From Spongospora subterranea (Eukaryota > Endomyxa > Phytomyxea > Plasmodiophorida > Plasmodiophoridae), in contig OUQQ01000477.1 in assembly GCA_900404475.1 (NCBI GenBank), forward strand, positions 1 to 16,520: a stretch of 16,520 nucleotides of DNA, read 5' to 3'. This document shows positions 1 through 6,418 of the stretch, one piece after another. Positions within the stretch are counted from its first letter, which is position 1, and each line of letters starts with the position of its first letter. The notes beneath the pieces are model-generated. The model saw only the letters and a list, made by a program, of their open reading frames with translations. It searched no databases and was not told the DNA's origin. The position numbers and the translations under genes are program-made.

Positions 1-444
1 GGCGATCTCAGAGATGTCCTTGGACAGCGGGACGATATACGACGAATCCAGTTGTTTCGCCTTGGGTCATAGGTGTTGTGGAGGCTCAGCAGCGTCCCGT
101 TTCTGATTATGTTCAGGATCATGGTTCGACAGCAGTTCTGCCGAATCGTCGCCTGCCGTACTTCAGTCGCTTCCAGAGCGCACAACTGTATCGTCGCCAT
201 TGGAACAAGTAGGACGACCTGTATGTGGTCGATCAAAGAGAGCAACGCTCTGAAAGCGACTGACTCCCTTGTCGACGATGCCGTCGTCTGGCTCACTGGA
301 TTGCTGAGATGGGTTTTGAACAAGATGATCGCGGATTGGTAATGAATGCCACAATCGCGTTGCCGTTGCCCGGCATAAAAGGGTGTCCCCTGGTCCGATG
401 CCTATTGGCTCCATGAGTTGGTATTTAATGTCGCCCAGGTCCAT
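1..444 (-). other. Ambiguous low-stop stretch, possible coding end of a minus-strand gene
   Basis: Three frames are nearly free of stops here, so length alone does not pick the real one. One minus frame opens with ATG at 444 and runs 93 codons to 163; past that TGA it stays hydrophilic and meets only one more stop before the window edge. A second minus frame is open from about position 403 to the edge. A plus frame is open from 73 to 342. A TATA-like box lies upstream of the 444 ATG. I recognise no domain in any frame. It could be one or more exons of a gene whose rest is outside the window, or non-coding GC-rich DNA. Confidence 0.2.
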
Positions 445-468
445 TTTGACCGGACACTCTACAGCCGA

Positions 469-476
469 TTTTTATA
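469..476 (-). promoter_or_regulatory. TATA-like box
   Basis: On the minus strand this reads TATAAAAA, 25 bases upstream of the ATG at 444 and just after the stop of the small ORF at 481-708. The position suits a core promoter for a minus-strand gene starting at 444, but the spacing leaves almost no 5' leader, and the gene itself is uncertain. Confidence 0.2.
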
Positions 477-480
477 CACT

Positions 481-708
481 TTAAACGCCCTCATGTTTCG
501 GTATCCAAAAGTCCAGATTAGTCCTAACGCAAGCTCGTCGTTTGTAGTTTTTGGTTCCCTTTTGCTCTTTGACCGTTGACAATCTATCTTCCTTCGTTCT
601 GCTCTGCACTTTAATTTTCTTGGCCCTGGGAGCAGCAAATACGGTATCAAGAAGGAATTGCAGTTTATCAGCTAGGCCGACGTAAATATTACAGTTGCGA
701 AGAACCAT
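481..708 (-). CDS. Small basic ORF, unrecognised
   Basis: A 75-codon minus-strand frame starts with ATG at 708 and ends with TAA at 481-483. The product is rich in Lys and Arg in its middle (AAPRAKKIKV near residues 25-34) and ends in WIPKHEGV. I recognise no family. An alternative reading removes a 67-base GT-AG intron (GTAATA to CCCAG) after codon 5 and continues in another frame to a stop at 459, giving a different basic peptide of about 60 residues. I cannot choose between them. It lies downstream of argC on the same strand. Confidence 0.3.
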   Translation of the reverse strand: MVLRNCNIYVGLADKLQFLLDTVFAAPRAKKIKVQSRTKEDRLSTVKEQKGTKNYKRRACVRTNLDFWIPKHEGV

Positions 709-766
709 TTATTCAGTGTAGATATTTAGGAAATGGCGACACCATTGAACTAAACGAGACAGCGGG

Positions 767-1807
767 TCAATCTAGGAGACCTTCTCGTTCGTCGCAGCCA
801 AGGTGGATGTTCATCGCCTGAATTGCAGCGCCACACGCTCCCTTCCCTAGATTGTCGATCCTGGCCACGAGAACCGCTTGTTCGTCGTCGTCGTCTGCGA
901 ATACGAATAGGTCGATGCAATTGGTGCCGACCGCGCCCTGGATATCGAATTGCCCGTTTTCCATCAACGGTGGATTCGACATTGGCATCACACGAACGAA
1001 CTGTTCGTCGGCATAGCGAACCTCAAGCGCTCGATGGATATCAGACGCCGTCGTCTTCAGCTGGTATAAATCCAGGGAAACAATGACCGCCAATCCGCTA
1101 TGGAAATTGCCGACGATCGGCAAAAATATAGGTTTAACTGTTAAACCTGTAAACCTCATCATCTCGGGGATATGTTTGTGATCTAATCCGAGAGCATATG
1201 GACGAGGCGCTCTGTTAGTTCCGTCTGACCATCTGGCGATCATTGTTTTTCCTCCTCCGGAATATCCGGTTATGGAATTGGCAGAAATTCTGGTTGACGA
1301 TTTGACGATGTTAGCGTCGACTAGAGGGCGCATCAGTAGGATAAATGCTGTGGCGTGGCAGCCGGGATTGGCGATTCTTTTGCTGGAAGTCATGGCGGCG
1401 CGTTGACCTGCTGATAGCTCTGGTAAGCCGTATACCCAATCCGGTGAAAGACGATGAGCGGTGCTGGCGTCGATAATACAGGTGCTGGGATTGTCGACCA
1501 GTTTGCTGGCTTCGATAGCAGCATGATCGGGTAGGCAGAGAAATACAATATCGGCCATGTTCATTGTTGCTCGACGAGCGTTAACATCACGTCGACACTC
1601 GGAATCAATGCGAATAATTTCAACATCTGTACGCTGCGATAAGTAATCATGAATCCGCAGACCCGTTGTTCCTTCTTGCCCATCGACATACACTTTGTAC
1701 CTCTTCAGCTCCGGAAGATTCTCTCCTGATTGCAGCGCCTCGAGAGGCGACAATCTGGTAGACGATGAAGAATCCCTGGGATTTTGATCAAGAGCAGATG
1801 GATTCAT
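767..1807 (-). CDS. argC: N-acetyl-gamma-glutamyl-phosphate reductase, type 2 (ArgC)
   Basis: This enzyme reduces N-acetylglutamyl 5-phosphate to the semialdehyde with NADPH in arginine synthesis. The frame is 346 residues from the first ATG at 1807; it stays open to 1906, but with no ATG there. The Rossmann motif EGTTGLRI lies near residue 45, the ASTAHR motif near 115, and the catalytic Cys is 150 in NPGCHATAF. GYSGGGK follows at 181-187, LDHKHIPEM at 208-216, and NLGKGACGAA near 319. This pattern is the proteobacterial 'argC_other' form (TIGR01851), not the fungal Arg5,6 fusion. A 37-residue Ser-rich N-terminal extension, absent from bacterial forms, might be a targeting sequence, but this is unproven. 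The gene has no intron, unlike its neighbours. All key residues are present, so it looks functional. Confidence 0.92.
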   Translation of the reverse strand: MNPSALDQNPRDSSSSTRLSPLEALQSGENLPELKRYKVYVDGQEGTTGLRIHDYLSQRTDVEIIRIDSECRRDVNARRATMNMADIVFLCLPDHAAIEASKLVDNPSTCIIDASTAHRLSPDWVYGLPELSAGQRAAMTSSKRIANPGCHATAFILLMRPLVDANIVKSSTRISANSITGYSGGGKTMIARWSDGTNRAPRPYALGLDHKHIPEMMRFTGLTVKPIFLPIVGNFHSGLAVIVSLDLYQLKTTASDIHRALEVRYADEQFVRVMPMSNPPLMENGQFDIQGAVGTNCIDLFVFADDDDEQAVLVARIDNLGKGACGAAIQAMNIHLGCDEREGLLD

Positions 1808-2013
1808 AGAGCAGCAGAAATGTTGCAGCAATGATGATAGTTGATACTGTAGCCGGCAATTTACAGTGCGATGGCCCAGTGGGCTCAGTGAAATATTGTC
1901 CGACAAATGACTGTGGAGGACCCTTCAACCAGTCTGAGTTATTTACACTGGGCGGCAATATCGCCAGTGATGCTGCAAATCCTTTCTGGCCTCGTAGAAA
2001 CCGTTTTCGACTT

Positions 2014-2363
2014 CTATTCTTGCCTTGTTGCAATTTTTAGTCTATCGCCAGTTGAACATGTCAGAAGGGGGATGCAACTGTTTTCCAATTTGTTCAATAC
2101 GTCTTTATGAAGCGAGGGCCAGCCCATTCCGGGGCTTTCCAACGTATAATCAACCACTTTCTTTTTTTCGGGGTCATCGTCGACCTGCCCTCACTGCAAA
2201 GGGCGTTTGCTTTTGTGCAAAGCGTGGAAAGACAATTATCGAAAGAACGGTAGGCGGTTCACGTGCAAAGCATTGTAGAGATGGCACTGGCCATCTGCAG
2301 ATTCAGTGAGATAGCCTATCAGTGATTTTTTTCTGGTGGAAGTTGTTGTCCAGCAAGGTTTGC
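2014..2363 (-). CDS. 3' exons of an unrecognised spliced gene
   Basis: The last exon is 2184-2014: 56 codons then TAG. It encodes an acidic-basic start (VDDDPEKKKVVDYTLES) followed by GMGWPSLHKDVLNKL. The exon before it ends at 2263 and encodes KKSLIGYLTESADGQCHLYN near its end. The intron between them (2262-2185, 78 bases, GTGAAC to GGGCAG) joins the two in frame at phase 0. The upstream exon has two possible acceptors, CTAG at 2364 or CCAG at 2333. I recognise no domain. It lies upstream of argC on the same strand, about 200 bases from the argC ATG. Support is exon-like composition plus matched splice phases. Confidence 0.5.
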
Positions 2364-2409
2364 CTAGGTTTCAAGGACTCTTGTCGCCCGCAGTGGTTTC
2401 ATAAACAAC

Positions 2410-2592
2410 CTATTCCGCAAGTTGTAATTCGGCGTTATTGAACTGATGGGCACCTGACCACGCAACGCTCTTGCAGTTATTGACGGTCAAACTGAGATTG
2501 CAACAGATGTCCATTCTGACCCAAACAGCAATATATATCGCTATAGTCACCTTCTCATTGAAGAATATGCTGTCCCATGCCTCTGCCATCAT
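2410..2592 (-). CDS. Possible first exon(s) of the gene ending at 2014
   Basis: A 60-codon minus frame opens with ATG-ATG at 2592 and ends at TAG 2410. It contains a hydrophobic stretch (VTIAIYIAVW). A 51-base GTCAGA to GCAAG intron inside it would keep the frame. It may be the 5' part of the gene whose 3' exons lie at 2014-2363, but I could not find a junction that joins them in phase. It is divergent from the DUF202 gene, with 172 bases between their start codons. Confidence 0.22.
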   Translation of the reverse strand: MMAEAWDSIFFNEKVTIAIYIAVWVRMDICCNLSLTVNNCKSVAWSGAHQFNNAELQLAE

Positions 2593-2764
2593 TATTAAAA
2601 TTTGGGTATTTATACTACTGATGTGGCCGAAATGTCAGAAGTGTTGTTGAGCGAGGGTCTATACAAAAGATGAGATCCTGATAATTTATATTGAAGACTT
2701 ATTTGATGGGTTATGATATAGAAAAGAGCCTGATCCATGAATTTACAAACGGAGAAATTACCCA

Positions 2765-3350
2765 ATGACCGAACAGCGGCAGATGAATGAACCGGTCCAA
2801 GACTTGAACGCCCATCCGGTGAGGTCGCCAGAGCCAGGAGCTGCTCTGAGCAACACCCTTGCATTCACTGATAATGCTCGCAATCATCTGTCGAACGAGA
2901 GGACGTACTTGGTGAGAAACCTCCACAGTTTTCATAATTGAGTAATTCTCACATATTTCGATAGTCGTGGATTCGAACAGTGATGGCGTTCGTAGGTCAG
3001 TTCCCCACGTGATGATTAGCAAAATTGGCGATTGATGGGGTTTCTGGATCAAGGATTCGGGCTGGTATTTACGAAGTTGTCGAGCGGAACAGCTTCATTG
3101 GCAATCGGGATCACGTTCGTGTCTGCAGGAATACTATTGCTGGTTCAGGCGTATTTGAGATACAACAATGTGAGTGTTCGGGAAGGGGGATTATGAACCC
3201 GGCAGATGCTGACCACGTCCCGTACAGTTAAAAGAGGCGCTGGATAAAGGCCAATACGCACCGTCGGCGTTCATCATCATCATGGCCACATTCATCACAC
3301 TGTTCGCCACCATTGCGTCATTATTTGTTCTGATCCTATTCCGTGCTTAA
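2765..3350 (+). CDS. DUF202 family (YidH/VTC1-like) small membrane protein
   Basis: Four exons, 2765-2911, 2965-2995, 3054-3169 and 3228-3350, give 138 residues ending in TAA. The introns are 53, 58 and 58 bases (GTGAGA..ATAG, GTCAGT..CAAG, GTGAGT..ACAG), and each junction restores the conserved order ARNHLSNERTYL, SWIRTVMAFVGFGLVFTKL, two further helices, then KGQYAPSAF. That is the DUF202 signature (Pfam PF02656): an ARxHLANERTFL-like start and three transmembrane segments. The N-terminal 36 residues are polar. Family members sit in membranes; the related VTC1 subunit belongs to the vacuolar polyphosphate polymerase complex, but most fungal DUF202 proteins have no known role. The first ATG (2765) is used; a second in-frame ATG follows at 2783. 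Confidence 0.88.
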
Positions 3351-3527
3351 ACAATACAGAAACCCGACAATGGAGAACGAACGTTTCCTCATTTCTGAAT
3401 CCTAAATGACGATGGAAACGACTAACAGGGAATTGATAACGATTGTGAAAATTAACCCTAAGATATTCACCTAATACTAGCTCATCGTTATACATGCGAT
3501 CGTAAATCTATAAGCGAGATCTGTATC
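3351..3527. other. Intergenic spacer
   Basis: AT-rich, with no exon-like frame. It separates two plus-strand genes and would contain the DUF202 terminator and the promoter of the next gene. No clear AATAAA or TATA box stands out. Confidence 0.4.
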
Positions 3528-3968
3528 ATGGGGAAAAGAAGGTCAATTGTGAAAGTTGCTCATATAGAGCCGCCGAGCAACTATTTCTCAACCATCCAAA
3601 ATGGGACATCGTCTGGCTCGGAAGAAGAAGAGAAGGATCAGGCTGTGTCTCCGGTAAAACCGGTTCCAGAACCTATCACAGACGCGGTCACGATCGACGC
3701 CAATAATGGCGAATGGCATGAGATTAAGCGTCGACGACCACAGAAAAGGCCCAGCGATGCACCGGCATCTGCGAATAGGAAATCGGTACTGAGATCGCAC
3801 AGAACCGGAGACCTGAACTCGGGGGCAATGTTGACCAGATCGGGATTCGATGAAAGCCAGAATAAACCGAATGATGCTGAGACCAGCAAACCGTGGATGA
3901 AACAAGAATCGCCGAGTATATTCTCCATATTTAATGTCATCTCGTGCTATTCGCGGCCGCTAAAATAA
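3528..3968 (+). CDS. Disordered, acidic/basic protein, unrecognised
   Basis: A single 146-residue frame starts with ATG at 3528 and ends with TAA at 3966-3968. The protein is low in hydrophobic residues. It has an acidic run (GSEEEEKD near residue 31), a Pro/Val-rich stretch, a basic cluster (EIKRRRPQKRP near 66) that could serve as a nuclear localisation signal, and a short hydrophobic end (IFSIFNVI). I recognise no folded domain. The minus strand also has open frames here, but the composition and the poly(A) signal overlapping the stop favour the plus reading. It is convergent with the Trm112-like gene, whose stop lies 23 bases on. Confidence 0.6.
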   Translation: MGKRRSIVKVAHIEPPSNYFSTIQNGTSSGSEEEEKDQAVSPVKPVPEPITDAVTIDANNGEWHEIKRRRPQKRPSDAPASANRKSVLRSHRTGDLNSGAMLTRSGFDESQNKPNDAETSKPWMKQESPSIFSIFNVISCYSRPLK

Positions 3969-3969
3969 A
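3964..3969 (+). terminator. Poly(A) signal AATAAA
   Basis: A canonical AATAAA hexamer overlaps the TAA stop of the disordered-protein gene. If used, the 3' UTR would be very short and would run into the 3' end of the convergent Trm112-like gene. Confidence 0.5.
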
Positions 3970-3991
3970 AATATTGGACATCGATACCGTA

Positions 3992-4276
3992 TCAATGACT
4001 TTGTGCATCAAGTTTGACGGTCGTTGAACTATCTGGCCGTAAATCTGGTACGCTTCCCTCCACGACAGCATAGCTGACCCCTGTTGGCTATATTCAACAC
4101 CAGTGGCCAGGGCCAGCGCCAAAACCCCCCTGACCTATCTCGTCGCTGATCAACCGGCCGCAGCCTTCGGCCCTCAATGGTCGTTTTGTCAGCGGGCAGG
4201 CGAGCATGGACTCGACCAACCAAGGGTCAACCTTTGCCTTCGTCGGGTTTATCAATTTCATGATTTTGCTCCACAT
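3992..4276 (-). CDS. Trm112 family protein, mitochondrial PREY / bacterial UPF0434-like
   Basis: Two exons, 4276-4135 and 4080-3992, are joined across a 54-base intron (GTCAGG to CAACAG) and give 76 residues. The first exon encodes VDPWLVESMLACPLTKRPLR and GRLISDE. The second encodes GVSYAVVEGSVPDLRP, the expected continuation (bacterial form: LAYPIRDGIP). The CPLTKRPL form, with one Cys, resembles alphaproteobacterial UPF0434 proteins and the mitochondrial PREY protein, rather than the cytosolic methyltransferase activator Trm112. The first 15 residues are basic and could be a short mitochondrial presequence. Family members act as small stabilising partners of methyltransferases. The start is ATG 4276; ATG 4261 is the alternative. 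Confidence 0.82.
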
Positions 4277-4783
4277 CTGACAAGGATGGACCGATACTGG
4301 GTTGCGCCATACTGTAAGTCAGATGTAAAAATGTAATGGCCAACAGGCTGCGCCCACAACTGCTGTTTTTTTGTTTTGTTTTTTTTTGCAAATTCAGACA
4401 ATTTCCATCGAAATCTGTTGAAGCTTGATTGAAATTGGCACAGAAATAAGACCGGGATTTGAACAAATTGTTCCAGTCGATACGTTTTGACGTGGCACGC
4501 TTTGTAATACCAAGCAGTTTAGCAAATTACGTAAGGTATCTCTCTGATCTTGCGAAAGCCGCCATTTTTCCCTGCGGTAGTGTAAAGGATGAGCTGGCTT
4601 GTTCGCGACAGATGGTCAGTCCCCCGCCCGCAAGTTCGCTAGACATCAAAAATGGATTTACTTGAGATCATCGCATGTTCACGCCAACGGCACCGATTGT
4701 CCAGACCAGGCCAACTACCCCGAGATTACACGAGAATTGAGCTCACCAACCAGCGAAGTCGGCAGCGAGCGAGAGTGCCTAAG
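4277..4783. other. Intergenic / unresolved 5' region
   Basis: This lies between the minus-strand Trm112-like gene and the plus-strand gene ending at 5234. It has a T-rich tract at about 4363-4388. A plus frame from ATG 4459 and a GTAAGG donor-like site at 4531 suggest that upstream exons of the plus gene lie here, but several exon chains fit and none is supported by a known domain. It probably holds divergent promoters as well. Confidence 0.35.
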
Positions 4784-5234
4784 AAGTCGGGCCGATTGCC
4801 GGCAGTTGCTTCGACGGCGCAGCGGAGCAGGCGTGGACCAGCGAACTAAGCAATCTCGCTCTAAAGGAACGATGTCCTGCATATCGAGGCCCGATTCAAG
4901 AAAGCTTCAAATACTGCCGACATTTCGTAGCCTGGGAGTTCTATGTCGAACAGTTTTTTCAAATGAAGGCACTGCCCGCGTGTCGACTTTCGAGTTGGGG
5001 CATTTGAACCATTCGGGATTGATACGTTTGCAGCTGAAGGTCAAACTGTCCTTTTGATTAGAGTTCAAACTGATGGCAATCTGTGAAATGGAAAAACAAA
5101 CTCAGGACGCGGTTCAAAAGCTGCAAGGCCATACTGAAGTCAGGCTGGTCATTCTGTCAACGGAAATGGCCCCGTACCGATTATTGAATGCCATCAATCT
5201 TCTTCAGCGAACCGGCAAGTGGGGCTGCCTGTAA
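4784..5234 (+). CDS. 3' exons of an unrecognised spliced gene
   Basis: Two exons are well supported by composition. The first, from about 4784-4831 to 4993, encodes SELSNLALKERCPAYRGPIQ, a helical stretch CRHFVAWEFYVEQFF, then a Cys-containing tail. The second, 5062-5234, encodes MEKQTQDAVQKLQGHTEVRL and ends with GKWGCL and TAA. A 68-base intron with a GTTGGG donor joins them in frame; a similar GTTGG donor is used in the Kintoun gene. Upstream exons are unresolved. A longer open frame (4599-5057) on the same strand has less protein-like composition. I recognise no family. Confidence 0.42.
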
Positions 5235-5360
5235 TTCGAGATACGCCATATGTTGGGCTTGATCGCGCCGTTGGCAGTCAGGCTTAGCCTTGCAGCTTTG
5301 GAACTGCTTCCTGGTTTTCTGCTCATGGTTCTGGCAAAATGAACACCAGTTTGAACTAAA

Positions 5361-5734
5361 TTAAACAGTTTTGCAGTCGTGGACACGATGCTTCTTCATC
5401 ATAATAATCGTTGATATACAAGGCAAACGCCATCGGCCGACATCTTCGCTGCTGGAGGAATTGTTCTGCGCCATGCTGGGAAGGCCATCAACGTCGATCT
5501 GAAAAAAATGGTTCAAATTTTTCCAAAACTTTGTGTCAAATTGACGGGTTCTGCCACTTCGGCATCTTCAGATGGTTGGATGTTTTCACAGCCTTGTTCG
5601 ACCTGATGGCATCGCTTTCCTTTATAGAGTCGAACTTGTTCGACCCGCCGGGAGTCTGACTTCTTCGGGCACCGAGACAACGAACGCGGAAACCGAGGAA
5701 TCGACCGTTCTTGTTTGAACTTGATTTTCACCAT
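5361..5734 (-). CDS. Unrecognised two-exon (or longer) gene
   Basis: The 3' exon is 5498-5361 (46 codons including TAA). It follows a strong acceptor (TTTTTTTCAG) and encodes IDVDGLPSMAQNNSSSSED. The preceding exon is open from ATG 5734 and encodes a basic start, then an acidic patch (PSEDAEVAEP). It ends at 5546 (donor GTCAAT, 47-base intron) or 5558 (donor GTGGCA, 59-base intron); both are phase 0. The product is about 104-108 residues and looks largely disordered. More exons may lie upstream: a GTAATT donor-like site is at about 5750, so ATG 5734 may not be the real start. I recognise no domain. Confidence 0.42.
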
Positions 5735-5931
5735 CACGGGAAATTACCTTGGAAGGGCAACGCGTCCTATTATGGATTGAAGGGTTGACACACCGATGAA
5801 CATGACCGTTTCCGCTTCAGAGCACTGTCGCTTCCATCGCAGGCGAGGTCCCCGCGTGTCCGACGGGTCATGCTGGCTTCAATTGTTTCTCTTGATAAGC
5901 AGCCTTGCCCTGTCTGCATTTCTCGTGCTCG

Positions 5932-5972
5932 TTTGAACCTTCAGGTGCTACGTTTGGGCCTTCAGGTGCTAC
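5932..5972. repeat. Two-copy 21-base tandem repeat
   Basis: The unit TTTGAACCTTCAGGTGCTAC recurs one period (21 bases) later with two changes (AA to GG). The period is a multiple of three, and several frames on both strands stay open across it (for example VAPEGPN/VAPEGSN on the minus strand), so it may lie in a coding exon. The coding strand cannot be fixed. Confidence 0.6.
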
Positions 5973-6418
5973 ACGTACTTTGTTACAATTTTTTTAAGTG
6001 ACTTTCACATACGCGTTGTATTCGAATACAAAGCCCACTTTTTTGCTACATAAGGAAGTGTTGATAATACACCCCTATGCGTTGTGTTTTGCTAAGGCGC
6101 TCTATGAGAGTTTTACTTCCATCTTAACACTGGACCGTTTCGGGAGGCAAACTTGCATACAGCGCCCAGCCTCAGGTGATTACGGTAGTCTAAAGTTCAG
6201 AGTAGTGTCAATACGGAAATGGCGCAGGATCCGCAATCAGAAACCGGACTCTGCAGTTCGGCGATGTTTAATTTCAAGACGCCGTAAAATGCTATATTCA
6301 AATATTGGTAATCATGTAAACAGGTTTTTTGTTTATCGTTCCTCTCGTTTTACTTTCAATCTATGTTGAACATGACTCCGTTGCGTAGTCCATTCCTTCG
6401 CACTGTTGATTGAATATC
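5973..6418. other. Unresolved region
   Basis: Downstream of Kintoun's stop. A plus frame of 123 codons exists (5998-6369) but begins with GTG and has poor composition. Short exon-like minus frames occur (for example around 6215-6290), but I could not connect them. No RNA gene or known element was recognised. Confidence 0.3.

Noticed and set aside
1807..1906. Longer ArgC start at 1906
   Set aside because: The codon at 1906 is TTG; the first ATG is at 1807, and the extra residues are not conserved in the family.
2182..2275. Plus-strand CPHCKGRLLLCK...CKAL zinc-ribbon-like pattern, resembling an ISXO2/Merlin transposase
   Set aside because: It is antisense to a better-supported minus-strand intron and exons (2014-2363), has an in-frame TAG soon after, and lacks any catalytic residues.
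3020..3231. Plus ORF starting at 3025 and a 28-base intron at 2992-3019
   Set aside because: Using donor 2996 and acceptor 3053 gives the expected DUF202 sequence VGFGLVFTKL, so the other frame is a shadow.
5204..5386. Minus-strand 60-codon ORF with a presequence-like start
   Set aside because: It begins with GTG, overlaps the 5361-5498 exon and the end of the plus exon, and has no homology I recognise; a 40-codon ATG version remains possible but unsupported.
5998..6369. Plus-strand 123-codon ORF
   Set aside because: It starts with GTG and has an erratic composition with no domain.
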